64,000 bases of DNA from an uncultured Pelagibacteraceae bacterium. Its GTDB lineage: Bacteria; Pseudomonadota; Alphaproteobacteria; Pelagibacterales; Pelagibacteraceae. The notes beneath the pieces were generated by a model, which had not been told where the DNA came from, made no database searches, and saw only the letters and a program-made list of their open reading frames with translations. Numbering within the stretch: the stretch's first letter is position 1; every line of letters begins with the position of its first letter. The DNA lies in NCBI GenBank assembly GCA_902571425.1, contig CACGBZ010000002.1:62001-126000 (forward strand), written 5' to 3'. Both the position numbers and the translations under genes were made by a program. This document shows positions 1 to 8,202 of this stretch, one piece after another.

Positions 1-909
1 GGAGATGTAACTGTAAAAGTAGATTATTCAGACCTTAATTTTAAAGATGGAATGATTTTAAAAAACGGTGGACGATTAGTAAAAGAATTTCCACATATTC
101 CAGGAATAGATTTTTCAGGAAAAGTAATTGAAAGTGAAAATTCAAAATTTAAAGAAGGAGATGAGGTAATTTTAACCGGATTTAGAGTTGGAGAAATATT
201 CTTTGGCGGATATTCACAAATTGCAAAAGTAAATGCAGATTTTTTAGTAAAAAAACCAGATAGCTTAACAACCAAACAAGCCATGATTTTAGGTACTGCA
301 GGTTTTACCTCCTTAATGAGTGCTTTTGCAATTCAAGCAAGGGAAAGTATTTTATTAGGTGAAAAAGTTAATGATGTTTTAGTTACAGGTGCAACAGGCG
401 GAGTTGGTAGTGTAGCAATCATGGCATTAACCAAAATGGGATATAATGTTTCTGCTGTTACTGGAAAAGATTCAAAATCGGATTATTTAAAATCATTGGG
501 TGCAAAAAACATTATAAATAGGGCTGAATTTGACAAAGATCCACGTCCAATAGACAAAGGTCTATGGGATGGAGTAGTAGACACAGTTGGTGGAAAAATT
601 TTGGCAAATGCAATTGCTCAAACAAAATCAAATGGGATAATCTCAGTTTGTGGAAATGCAAACAGTAATGAACTTAATACGAATTTATTACCATTTATGT
701 TGAGAGGTATTAAAGTTTGGGGAATGGATTCTGCTAATTGTAGCATAAAAAGAAGAGGTTTTATTTGGGGAGAAGCAAAAAATTTAATTGATTTTGATTT
801 ATTGGAAAAATCAGTTTTAACAGTAAGCTTGGAGGAATTGATTGAGACTTATCCTAAAATTTTAAAAGGTGAAATTTCTGGAAGAGTATTAGTTGATTTA
901 AATAAATAA
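1..909 (+). CDS. acuI: acrylyl-CoA reductase AcuI/YhdH family (5' truncated by window edge)
   Basis: The frame is open from base 1 (GDVTVKVDYSDLNFKDG...), so the first residues lie outside the window. It is a medium-chain, zinc-independent quinone oxidoreductase of the YhdH/AcuI branch: PHIPGIDFSGKV in the N-terminal GroES-like domain and the Rossmann motif VTGATGGVGSVA. AcuI reduces acryloyl-CoA to propionyl-CoA with NADPH and detoxifies acrylate released from DMSP by lyases, which suits a marine DMSP user. The stop codon shares one base with the ATG of the LysR gene downstream, so the two are translationally coupled. Family assignment is firm; the acryloyl-CoA substrate is inferred, and a general quinone oxidoreductase is the alternative. 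Confidence 0.88.
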   Translation, partial: GDVTVKVDYSDLNFKDGMILKNGGRLVKEFPHIPGIDFSGKVIESENSKFKEGDEVILTGFRVGEIFFGGYSQIAKVNADFLVKKPDSLTTKQAMILGTAGFTSLMSAFAIQARESILLGEKVNDVLVTGATGGVGSVAIMALTKMGYNVSAVTGKDSKSDYLKSLGAKNIINRAEFDKDPRPIDKGLWDGVVDTVGGKILANAIAQTKSNGIISVCGNANSNELNTNLLPFMLRGIKVWGMDSANCSIKRRGFIWGEAKNLIDFDLLEKSVLTVSLEELIETYPKILKGEISGRVLVDLNK

Positions 910-1796
910 TGGATTGGGATAAATTAAAAATTTTTCATGCTGTGGCTGAAGCTGGAAGTTTTACAAATGCTACTGTTAATTTAAATCTAAGCCAATCAGC
1001 TATAAGTAGACAAATACAATCATTAGAACAAGATTTAAAAGTGCAGTTGTTTGAAAGACATGCAAGAGGCTTAACCCTCACGCAAAATGGAGAATATGTT
1101 TTTAAAACTGCTCATGAGGTGATTAGCAAACTTAAAGAAGTTGAAACATCATTAGGTGATCAAAAAAGCAAACCAACAGGAAAATTAACAATTACAACTG
1201 TAAGGAGTTTTGGAACACATTGGTTAACACCAAGAATTCAAGAATTTATGACACTTAATCCAGAAATTGAGATTGAACTTGTTTTCGATGATAAAGAATT
1301 AGATTTGAGTACTCGTCAAGCTGATATCGGAATTTTTATGAGGAGACCAAAGCAGCTTAACTATATTCAGAAAAAATTAGTTGATATTAAGTATTATATT
1401 TATGGATCAAATAAATACTTAGAAAAAAATGGAATGCCAAAAACAGTCAATGACTTAAATAAACATAAGTTTATCTCTTTTGGAAAAGGAGCCCCTTCGC
1501 CAGTTTATAATCCTGATTGGGCATTAAAAATAGGAATGCATGATGGGAAAAAAAGAAAATCTATTATGAAGGTTAATAGTGTTAGTGGTCTTTTGTATGG
1601 TGTTGAGTCCGGGGTAGGATTGGCTGCACTTCCAGAATATTTAGTATCAAATACTGGCAATATAATTAAAGTGCTTCCAAAAGTAGAAGGACCAATAACA
1701 GAAGCTCACTTTGTGTATCCGCAATCATTAAAAAACACAGCTAGAGTTCAAGCTTTTAGAAATTTCCTATTCAGCAAAATTGGCGACTGGAAATAG
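909..1796 (+). CDS. LysR-family transcriptional regulator
   Basis: A 295-residue protein of normal LysR length. Residues 1-60 form the winged helix-turn-helix (LKIFHAVAEAGSFTNA, LSQSAISRQIQSLE, LFERHARGLTLTQNG), and the rest is the two-lobed effector domain. The ATG overlaps the stop of the acuI-like gene (TAATG). LysR proteins are usually divergent from their targets; here the regulator lies downstream in the same transcript, so it may control that operon by feedback or the iron genes that follow. The effector cannot be read from sequence. Confidence 0.93.
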   Translation: MDWDKLKIFHAVAEAGSFTNATVNLNLSQSAISRQIQSLEQDLKVQLFERHARGLTLTQNGEYVFKTAHEVISKLKEVETSLGDQKSKPTGKLTITTVRSFGTHWLTPRIQEFMTLNPEIEIELVFDDKELDLSTRQADIGIFMRRPKQLNYIQKKLVDIKYYIYGSNKYLEKNGMPKTVNDLNKHKFISFGKGAPSPVYNPDWALKIGMHDGKKRKSIMKVNSVSGLLYGVESGVGLAALPEYLVSNTGNIIKVLPKVEGPITEAHFVYPQSLKNTARVQAFRNFLFSKIGDWK

Positions 1797-1854
1797 AAAA
1801 ATAGCTAAAACCCCCTAAATTATTAATAAATTTTAATCCGCGACACTATTGCGA

Positions 1855-1892
1855 TTGATAATCATTCTCATTGAGAATAGTTCTCATTCTCA
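1855..1892 (+). promoter_or_regulatory. overlapping Fur-box array upstream of the iron-binding protein gene
   Basis: A perfect 7-1-7 inverted repeat, ATTCTCA-T-TGAGAAT, lies at 1864-1878. It is flanked by overlapping near-palindromes: TGATAATCATTCTCA at 1856-1870 and TGAGAATAGTTCTCA at 1872-1886, followed by another TTCTCA half site at 1887-1892. The 7-1-7 architecture and TGATAAT/TGAGAAT half sites are those of Fur-family operators. It sits 28 bases upstream of the start codon of the ferric-iron-binding protein gene, where bound repressor would block transcription. Irr or another Fur homologue could be the actual protein. Confidence 0.8.
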
Positions 1893-1919
1893 AAAATAAC
1901 GTAATAATTAAGGAGTTTA

Positions 1920-2948
1920 ATGAGAAAATTATCAATTTTAGCATTAATTACATCTTTATTTGTATCAACTTTTGCGATCGCGAATGAGGTAAATGTATTT
2001 AATGCAAGGCATTATAAGGCTGATGCTGAAATGTATGGAAAATTTACAGCAGCTACAGGGATTAAAGTAAATTTAATTAATGGAAAATCAGGAGCTTTAG
2101 AAAAAAGAATAGCCGAAGAAGGAGCAGATTCTTCAGCCGATCTTTATATTACTGCGGATGCTGGAAGATGTGGCGCAATGGATGCTAAAGGATTGCTTCA
2201 AGGTGGTTTATCATCTGCAACAATCAAAGCATCTGTTCCAAAAAACTTCAGAACTAATAAATGGGTTGGAGTAGCAAAAAGAGCAAGAATTATTTATTAC
2301 TCACCTGAAAGAGTTAGTGGTGCTGAGTTGTCAGGTTTAACTTATGAAGGTTTAGCTGATCCAAAATGGAAAGGTAGATTAGTAATAAGAAAATCTAGTA
2401 ACATTTATAATAAATCACTTGTAGCTTCATTAATTGCAAATAATGGAAAAAAAGCTACAGCCGAATGGGCAAAAGGTGTTGTTTCTAATATGGCAAGAGA
2501 GCCAAAAGGAAACGATAGAGCTCAAATCATGGCTGTTGCAGCAGGAGAAGCTGATATTGCTGTAGCTAATACTTATTATTTAGCACTTATGCTTTCAGGT
2601 AAAAAAGGTGCTGAACAACAAGAAGCTGCAAAAAAAGTAAAAGCGTTTTTCCCCAATCAAAATGATAGAGGAACACATATGAATATTAGCTGTGCTGCTT
2701 TAGTTAAAGGTGCGCCTAACAAAGCAAATGCGATTGCACTTGTTGACTTTTTATTATCACCAGAATCTCAGGAACACTTTACGAACAATACGTTTGAGTT
2801 TCCTATGATTGGTGGTGTCTCTCCAAGTCCATTAGTAGTAAATAATTTAGGCCTAGATTTTAAACAAGATTTAGCAACTAAAGTTTCAACTTATGGAAAA
2901 AATCAAGCTGCTGCATTAGAAGTTATGACAGCTGCTGGTTGGAAGTAA
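1920..2948 (+). CDS. fbpA: ferric iron ABC transporter, periplasmic binding protein (FbpA/FutA/SfuC type)
   Basis: A 342-residue exported protein with a Sec signal peptide cleaved near ...FAIA-NEVNVFNARHY. Iron-binding features are visible: the HY pair at residues 31-32, and the tyrosine pair at 219-220 (VANTYYLALM) typical of FbpA/FutA proteins that hold Fe3+ through a tyrosine cluster. The start is supported by AGGAG at 1911-1915. The Fur-type array just upstream predicts induction under iron limitation. Homologues in Pelagibacter are named sfuC. The permease and ATPase follow after two small genes and a strong RNA hairpin. Confidence 0.93.
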   Translation: MRKLSILALITSLFVSTFAIANEVNVFNARHYKADAEMYGKFTAATGIKVNLINGKSGALEKRIAEEGADSSADLYITADAGRCGAMDAKGLLQGGLSSATIKASVPKNFRTNKWVGVAKRARIIYYSPERVSGAELSGLTYEGLADPKWKGRLVIRKSSNIYNKSLVASLIANNGKKATAEWAKGVVSNMAREPKGNDRAQIMAVAAGEADIAVANTYYLALMLSGKKGAEQQEAAKKVKAFFPNQNDRGTHMNISCAALVKGAPNKANAIALVDFLLSPESQEHFTNNTFEFPMIGGVSPSPLVVNNLGLDFKQDLATKVSTYGKNQAAALEVMTAAGWK

Positions 2949-2954
2949 CATATA

Positions 2955-3140
2955 GTGAAAAAGAATTTATTTAATTTTGATTTAAGTAATTCTTCTGTCA
3001 TGAGCGGTTCACTTGAGGGTCAGATAACATGTGAACCATGCTCATCAGAGTGCGAAAAAATTAAAAGAAAAATAAATAATAGAAAATTATCTGAGATTGA
3101 AAAAGACGAGGCTCTAGACATCCTCACTCCTTTTAAATGA
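2955..3140 (+). CDS. small cysteine-containing protein, unknown function
   Basis: A 61-residue protein starting with GTG six bases after the stop of the iron-binding protein gene, so it is very likely cotranscribed. It has no signal peptide or membrane segment. Three cysteines are arranged C-x2-C-x3-C at residues 26-33 (CEPCSSEC), which could bind a metal or be redox active. The C-terminal half is charged and predicted helical (KIKRKINNRKLSEIEKDEA). I do not recognise a family. Its position in an iron operon suggests a cytosolic metal or redox accessory role, but that is inference. Confidence 0.6.
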   Translation: MKKNLFNFDLSNSSVMSGSLEGQITCEPCSSECEKIKRKINNRKLSEIEKDEALDILTPFK

Positions 3141-3162
3141 TGATATATTTCTTTTTAGACGG

Positions 3163-3218
3163 TGCCCACGTCACTCTCCTTTAGGATCTTTACCCTTTCC
3201 TAAAAATTGTCGTGGGCA
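3163..3218 (+). promoter_or_regulatory. nested RNA hairpin in the leader of the peroxiredoxin gene
   Basis: An outer perfect 8-bp stem (TGCCCACG at 3163-3170 with CGTGGGCA at 3211-3218) encloses an inner perfect 7-bp stem (TTTAGGA at 3180-3186 with TCCTAAA at 3198-3204). The structure ends 10 bases before the ATG at 3229. It is followed by an A-run, not a U-run, so it is not an ordinary intrinsic terminator on this strand. It is much more GC-rich than its surroundings. It could stabilise the 3' end of upstream mRNA, act as a cis-regulatory leader, or be part of a small RNA. Confidence 0.6.
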
Positions 3219-3228
3219 TTAAAAAAAT

Positions 3229-3774
3229 ATGATAGAAGGATTTAAAATACCTCAAGTAACTTTTAGAATTAGAGAAGGTGATACTTCGGATAATGAAATT
3301 GCATGTGCAATTGGTGGGAAGTGGACAAATAAGTCTACTGATTATTTTTTTAAAAATAAAAGAGTAATTTTATTTAGTTTACCTGGTGCATTTACACCAA
3401 CATGCTCCTCTCAACAACTACCTGGATTTGAAAAAAATGCTGATGAATTAAAAAAACTTGGCATTGACGAAATTTATTGTTGTTCAGTAAATGACTCATA
3501 CGTGATGAATGCTTGGGCAAAAAAAATGGCTATTTCTAAAGTTAAAGTAATACCAGATGGATCAGGACTTTTTACAAAATATATGGGAATGTTAATCTCC
3601 AAAGACCACGATGGATTTGGTCAAAGAAGTTGGAGATATATGGCAATTATTAATGACGGTATTGTTGAAAAATGGTGGCAAGAGCCTGGAATTAATAATT
3701 CAGGTTCAGATGATGACCCTTATATAGAAACAACACCAGAAAATACACTAAAATACCTTTCTGCATCAAAGTAA
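3229..3774 (+). CDS. peroxiredoxin, Prx5/type II (AhpC/TSA-redoxin fold)
   Basis: A 181-residue thiol peroxidase. The peroxidatic site PGAFTPTC at residues 52-59 gives Cys59, and SVNDSYVMNAWAK is typical of the Prx5 group. Other cysteines (26, 84, 85) could act in resolution or accept glutathione/glutaredoxin electrons. The family reduces H2O2 and organic peroxides in the cytosol. It lies inside an iron-uptake cluster, between the binding protein and the permease, so it may protect against Fenton chemistry when iron import is switched on. A structured leader precedes it. Confidence 0.92.
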   Translation: MIEGFKIPQVTFRIREGDTSDNEIACAIGGKWTNKSTDYFFKNKRVILFSLPGAFTPTCSSQQLPGFEKNADELKKLGIDEIYCCSVNDSYVMNAWAKKMAISKVKVIPDGSGLFTKYMGMLISKDHDGFGQRSWRYMAIINDGIVEKWWQEPGINNSGSDDDPYIETTPENTLKYLSASK

Positions 3775-3814
3775 AATCATATTAAAAAAATTTTTTTATA
3801 TTATAAGACCCTTA

Positions 3815-5440
3815 ATGTTGAAGAATTTAAATATCTGGTTTCTATCCTCTTTATTGGTGTCTATAGGTGTATTAATTCCAATCGTTACAGTTTTTTTTAG
3901 TTTTTTTGAGGAGACTTCAAATTATTACCAAATATTAAAAGATACTTTTTTATTTGAATATATTTTTAATTCTTTCACGCTACTAATTTTTGTCTTAATC
4001 CTCACGTTTATAATAGGCACTGCATCTGCATACTTAGTTTCTTTTTATAAATTTCCTTTAAGTGATTTCTTTAAATGGGGTCTTATACTTTCTTTTGCTG
4101 TTCCTCCTTATATTTATGCATATTCTTTGACAGCCTTTTTTGAAAACTATGGAACAGCCTTTACAATCTTGACAAATTTATTTGGAGAAGGGGAATACAA
4201 TAAACATATTCCAAAGTTTGATGGTCTTCTTGGAGCAGTACTTTCTCTTTCATTTTCATTATATGCTTACGTATATATTCTTTCTAGAGCATCATTTTTA
4301 TATCAATCTCAAAACTTAATTGATTTAGGAAGAAGTTTAGGTTTTTCAAAATTTAAATCTTTTTATTCTTTGATATTACCAGCTGCAAGGCCAGCTATAG
4401 TCGCTGGGTTATCTCTTGTTGCGATGGAAACATTAGCAGAATTTGGTGCGGTTGATTTTTTTTCAATAAATACCTTAACTACAGGAATTTATAATTCATG
4501 GATTACATTTGATGACTTGGCTTTTTCAAATAGATTGTCATTTTTCTTACTAATATTTATATTCGCATGTTTTATAATTGAGAATTTTTCTAGAAAAAAA
4601 GCTAAATACCATTTTAATTCAAGAGGTGGATTTAAACAAAAAGAAAAAATTGCATTATCTGGAAAAAAATCTTTTTTTTCATTTTTGTTTTGTTTTATTA
4701 TTTTCTTTTTAAGTTTTTTATTTCCTTTAAGCCAAATGTTATATTGGACAATTAAATTTCCAGAAAATCTTTTTGATATTGATGTAATTTCACTCACTTT
4801 CAATACAATTTATTTGGTGGTTTTATCTAGCTTAGTCCTGATTTTATTTTCTTTAATTTCAAATTATGGAAATAGAGTTTCAAGAAATAAAGTTTTAAAT
4901 TTTTTATCCACTATATCTATATCAGGTTATGCTATTCCAGGTGTTATTTTAGCTGTAGCATTTATTACTTTTGTTGCTTGGTTTGATAACAACATTGTTA
5001 AAACTTTAGGATTTTTCTCTATTAAAAAAATCTTTATTGGTTCTGTTCTTGGTCTTGTTATAGTTTATTTTGTAAGATTTTATTCATTAGCATTTAATGG
5101 AATTAAATCAGGCTACGAAAAAATAAATATTTCAGTTGATGAAAGTTCATATCTACTTGGTTACTCCAAAAAGAAAACCTTTATGAATATTCATGTACCT
5201 TTCTTAAGAAATTCTCTTTTATTTGTTGGAATACTAATTTCTTTAGAAATAATAAGAGAATTGCCAATCACTTTGATTTTAAGACCTTTCAATTTTGAAA
5301 CATTTGCAACTACGGCTTATATATCTGCGTCCGAAGACTTATTAGAAGCTGCAGCTGTTCCTTCATTATTTTTAATTCTGATTGCAACTCTATTTATAAT
5401 GCTTACATCTAAATATATACTGAGGGAAAATGAGAGATAA
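3815..5440 (+). CDS. fbpB: ferric iron ABC transporter permease (FbpB type, double domain)
   Basis: A 541-residue integral membrane protein with about 12 hydrophobic segments, made of two tandem binding-protein-dependent permease domains (roughly 50-260 and 330-530), the usual FbpB/SfuB architecture. The ATPase-docking EAA-like loops are visible around LGRSLGFSKFKSFYSLILP and ESSYLLGYSKKKTFMNIHVP. The central linker (about 260-290) is very Lys-rich. Its 3' end overlaps the ATPase gene by 11 bases. It forms the inner-membrane pore for Fe3+ delivered by the binding protein upstream. Confidence 0.94.
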   Translation: MLKNLNIWFLSSLLVSIGVLIPIVTVFFSFFEETSNYYQILKDTFLFEYIFNSFTLLIFVLILTFIIGTASAYLVSFYKFPLSDFFKWGLILSFAVPPYIYAYSLTAFFENYGTAFTILTNLFGEGEYNKHIPKFDGLLGAVLSLSFSLYAYVYILSRASFLYQSQNLIDLGRSLGFSKFKSFYSLILPAARPAIVAGLSLVAMETLAEFGAVDFFSINTLTTGIYNSWITFDDLAFSNRLSFFLLIFIFACFIIENFSRKKAKYHFNSRGGFKQKEKIALSGKKSFFSFLFCFIIFFLSFLFPLSQMLYWTIKFPENLFDIDVISLTFNTIYLVVLSSLVLILFSLISNYGNRVSRNKVLNFLSTISISGYAIPGVILAVAFITFVAWFDNNIVKTLGFFSIKKIFIGSVLGLVIVYFVRFYSLAFNGIKSGYEKINISVDESSYLLGYSKKKTFMNIHVPFLRNSLLFVGILISLEIIRELPITLILRPFNFETFATTAYISASEDLLEAAAVPSLFLILIATLFIMLTSKYILRENER

Positions 5441-6491
5441 TTATTTAGAGGTTAAAAATGTTGATTTCACTATAGGTGGAAAGATTAAAGTAAAGAACGC
5501 ATCTTTTGTGATTGAAAATGAAGGGGATACTTTATGTATTCTTGGGCCATCTGGAATTGGTAAAACAACAATCCTTAGAACTATCGCTGGTTTGGAGAAT
5601 ATTGAGAAAGGCTCAATTAAATTAAATGGTAAATTGATATCTTCTAAAGATAAACATGTTGAGCCTGAAGATAGAAATGTATCTTTAGCTTTTCAAGATA
5701 ATAGTTTATTTCCACATTACACTGTTGAAAAAAATATATTGTTAGGCACTGAGAGAAATAAAATAAAAAAGAAAAAAAAACTAACTTTTAAAGAGATTAT
5801 TGATTTACTAGATATTTCAAAAATACTTAAAAAATATCCTCATGAAATAAGTGCTGGAGAGGCCCAAAGAGCTTCTCTTGCAAGATCTTTACTAACACAA
5901 CCTGATCTTTTGTTATTAGATGAACCGTTATCAAATGTTGATCAAAGTTTTAAAGAAGAAATTCAAGTAAGATTAAAAAAAATTTTAAGTAAATTAAAAA
6001 TTACTACAATAATCGTTACTCATGACTCTTATGAAGCTTTTTATTTAGGTCATAAATGCGCAATTATATTAGATAGTCAAATAAAACAGTTTGATGATCC
6101 TTATAATGTTTATCACTTTCCAAACTCAGTCGAAGTAGTAAATTTTTTAAATCGTGGAATTTTAATACCAGCAAAAGTAACTGGAGAAAATTCATTAGAA
6201 AATAAAGATCTTGGAACAATTAATGGGAATTTTATTAAGCACTATCCAAAAGGATCAAATGTGCAATTATTATTACAGCCAGAGGATCTTGAGCATGACG
6301 ATAAAAGCAATCTAAAATTAGAGGTAGTTGACAGAAAATTTAGAGGAACCAACTTTATTTATACCTTAAAAACTAGCAGCGATATGTTAATACCAGTATT
6401 TGTTCATTCTCATCATGAACATCAACATGAAGCTGACGAAAAGTTTGGAATCAAAAGACCGATTCATATTGATCACATAGTTTGTTTTTAA
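5430..6491 (+). CDS. fbpC: ferric iron ABC transporter ATP-binding protein (FbpC type)
   Basis: A 353-residue ABC ATPase: Walker A GPSGIGKT at 39-46, signature SAGEAQ at 141-146, Walker B LLLLDEP at 160-166 and switch His in VTHDSYEA. The C-terminal region beyond residue 240 is the TOBE-like regulatory extension of the FbpC/MalK class. It ends with an unusual histidine-rich stretch, HSHHEHQHE at about 326-334, which could sense or buffer iron or another metal. The gene overlaps the permease gene by 11 bases, indicating coupling. Confidence 0.94.
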   Translation: MRDNYLEVKNVDFTIGGKIKVKNASFVIENEGDTLCILGPSGIGKTTILRTIAGLENIEKGSIKLNGKLISSKDKHVEPEDRNVSLAFQDNSLFPHYTVEKNILLGTERNKIKKKKKLTFKEIIDLLDISKILKKYPHEISAGEAQRASLARSLLTQPDLLLLDEPLSNVDQSFKEEIQVRLKKILSKLKITTIIVTHDSYEAFYLGHKCAIILDSQIKQFDDPYNVYHFPNSVEVVNFLNRGILIPAKVTGENSLENKDLGTINGNFIKHYPKGSNVQLLLQPEDLEHDDKSNLKLEVVDRKFRGTNFIYTLKTSSDMLIPVFVHSHHEHQHEADEKFGIKRPIHIDHIVCF

Positions 6492-6503
6492 TAAAACAAA
6501 CAA

Positions 6504-7190
6504 ATGCTTACTAAAAAACAATTATTCACTCGAGGGATGTTAGATATTTCTCCACATATGCTTTCAGTAATTCCATTTGGAATAATTTGTGGAGCAATCG
6601 GTGTTGAACTTGGATTTCATCCATATTTGGTCTATGCAATGTCTTTCATAATTTTTGGTGGAGCTTCACAAATAGTATTTTTGCAGTTGTTATCAGCAGG
6701 TGCAACTAGTTTAGTTGCCGTTGCATCTGTTGGAATTATAAATTCTAGACATCTATTATATGGAGCTGTTTTATCTGAATATTTAGAAAAATTATCTTTT
6801 ATAAAAAAATTATTAATTTCTTATGTTGTAGTAGATCAAGGTTTTGCAGAGTCTAATAAGTTTTTCAAAAAAAATAGAAATGAAGAATTTTTACATTATC
6901 ATTTAATTGGTACAGGTTGTACAATGTGGGTTTGTTGGCAGATAGCAACATTATCAGGCATTGTGTTAGGATCATTTGTTCCAGAGGAACTTGGATTAAA
7001 GTTTGCAATTCCGCTAACGTTTATAGCAATTGTTGTTCAAGATTTAAAAAAATTAGACCATGTAATTGTAATGATTACTTGTGGTTTAAGTTCACTGTTA
7101 TTTTTTGATGCTCCATTTAAATCCTACATAATTATTTCACCCATAATTGCTCTATTTGTAGCTGCGCTATTATTGAGGTTAAAAAAATGA
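6504..7190 (+). CDS. azlC: AzlC family amino-acid exporter, large subunit
   Basis: A 228-residue membrane protein with the AzlC hallmarks PFGIICGAIGVELGF and FGGASQIVFLQLL, and about six hydrophobic segments. AzlC with AzlD exports branched-chain amino acids or analogues. It starts 12 bases after the iron ATPase gene and overlaps azlD by four bases (ATGA). It is probably read through from the iron operon, although a functional link to iron is not obvious. The substrate is inferred from the family only. Confidence 0.93.
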   Translation: MLTKKQLFTRGMLDISPHMLSVIPFGIICGAIGVELGFHPYLVYAMSFIIFGGASQIVFLQLLSAGATSLVAVASVGIINSRHLLYGAVLSEYLEKLSFIKKLLISYVVVDQGFAESNKFFKKNRNEEFLHYHLIGTGCTMWVCWQIATLSGIVLGSFVPEELGLKFAIPLTFIAIVVQDLKKLDHVIVMITCGLSSLLFFDAPFKSYIIISPIIALFVAALLLRLKK

Positions 7191-7504
7191 CTCTTACTGC
7201 AATAATTTTTGCTGGAATATTAACTTACTTTACTAGAATGACTATGATCGCTTTAATAAGTAGAGATATGTTGGGAGATAAAATTAAAGCAGTGTTGGAA
7301 TATGTTCCTTCTGCAGTATTCCCAGCAATAATATTTCCAGGAATATTTATAAATGATTTTGGAGCTTTTATAGAAATGAATGATCCTAAAATTTTTGGAG
7401 CATTAGTTGCTATAATTGTAGGTTATTTTTCAAAAAATATTATTGCAACAATTTCAGCTGGATTAGTTTCTTATTGGTTTTTAATATTTGTAGTATTTAA
7501 TTAG
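7187..7504 (+). CDS. azlD: AzlD family amino-acid exporter, small subunit
   Basis: A 105-residue protein with three to four hydrophobic segments and the AzlD-type start (TYFTRMTMIAL) and middle motif LEYVPSAVFPAIIFPGIF. The start codon overlaps the stop of azlC (ATGA), as usual for this two-component exporter. The 3' end overlaps the convergent persulfide dioxygenase-like gene by eight bases, leaving no room for a terminator between them. Confidence 0.92.
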   Translation: MTLTAIIFAGILTYFTRMTMIALISRDMLGDKIKAVLEYVPSAVFPAIIFPGIFINDFGAFIEMNDPKIFGALVAIIVGYFSKNIIATISAGLVSYWFLIFVVFN

Positions 7505-8180
7505 CACCTAATTTTATATTTCTACTTACATTGATATCTATTAATTTTGGTTTTGCTAAGTTAAGATTTGACATAAGTTCAACATACTCATCGACATTTT
7601 TAACCTGCAATCTTGGATTAAATTTTCTTTCATTACCAATTGTGCTAGATACTTTCCCATTATAGTCGTGACCAGGATACAAAATGGTATCCTCAGGTAA
7701 TTTTAATAATTTATTAAAAATAGAATTATAAGCATCTTTTGAGCTACCATTTTGAAAATCAGTTCTACCGGTGCCATTAATTAAAAGAGTATCTCCTGAA
7801 AACAAATATTTATCTATTAAGAAACTATAACTGTCAGAAGTATGACCAGGTGTATACATCGCTTTAATTTCTATTTGGTCAATTTTTATTATTTCATCAT
7901 CTTTTACTTTAATTTCTACAGCATCAGCAGGTGTGTGTTCCCCCATAAGTGTAGAGCAATTAGTTGCTTGCTTTAGTTTACTTGCACCAGTTACATGATC
8001 AGCATGAATATGGGTATCTATTACCTTAACTAGTTTTAAGTCAAATTCTTTAAGTAACTTAATGTAGCTTTCAATATTCTCAATTACTGGATCAATAATA
8101 ACTGCTTCGCGACCTTTTGCCGATGCAATTAAATAAGTATAAGTTGATGATTTATTATCGAAAACTTGTCTAAAAATCAT
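7497..8180 (-). CDS. persulfide dioxygenase-like metallo-beta-lactamase fold protein (ETHE1 family)
   Basis: A 227-residue MBL-fold enzyme. The motif THIHADH is at 56-62; His57, His113 (YTPGHTSDSY) and Asp130 (FSGDTL) would be the mononuclear iron ligands of ETHE1-type enzymes, and GTGRTDFQ at 137-143 and YPGHDY at 168-173 match that family rather than glyoxalase II. ETHE1-like persulfide dioxygenases oxidise glutathione persulfide to sulfite in sulfide or thiol catabolism. No rhodanese domain is fused. It is convergent with azlD and divergent from the DUF4396-like gene. A generic MBL hydrolase is the alternative. Confidence 0.85.
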   Translation of the reverse strand: MIFRQVFDNKSSTYTYLIASAKGREAVIIDPVIENIESYIKLLKEFDLKLVKVIDTHIHADHVTGASKLKQATNCSTLMGEHTPADAVEIKVKDDEIIKIDQIEIKAMYTPGHTSDSYSFLIDKYLFSGDTLLINGTGRTDFQNGSSKDAYNSIFNKLLKLPEDTILYPGHDYNGKVSSTIGNERKFNPRLQVKNVDEYVELMSNLNLAKPKLIDINVSRNIKLGAN

Positions 8181-8202
8181 TTATCATTAATATCAAATTA
8201 TA

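Noticed and set aside
24..284. Minus-strand frame opposite the acuI-like gene
   Set aside because: It lies wholly antisense to a recognised enzyme and has no start signals or family features.
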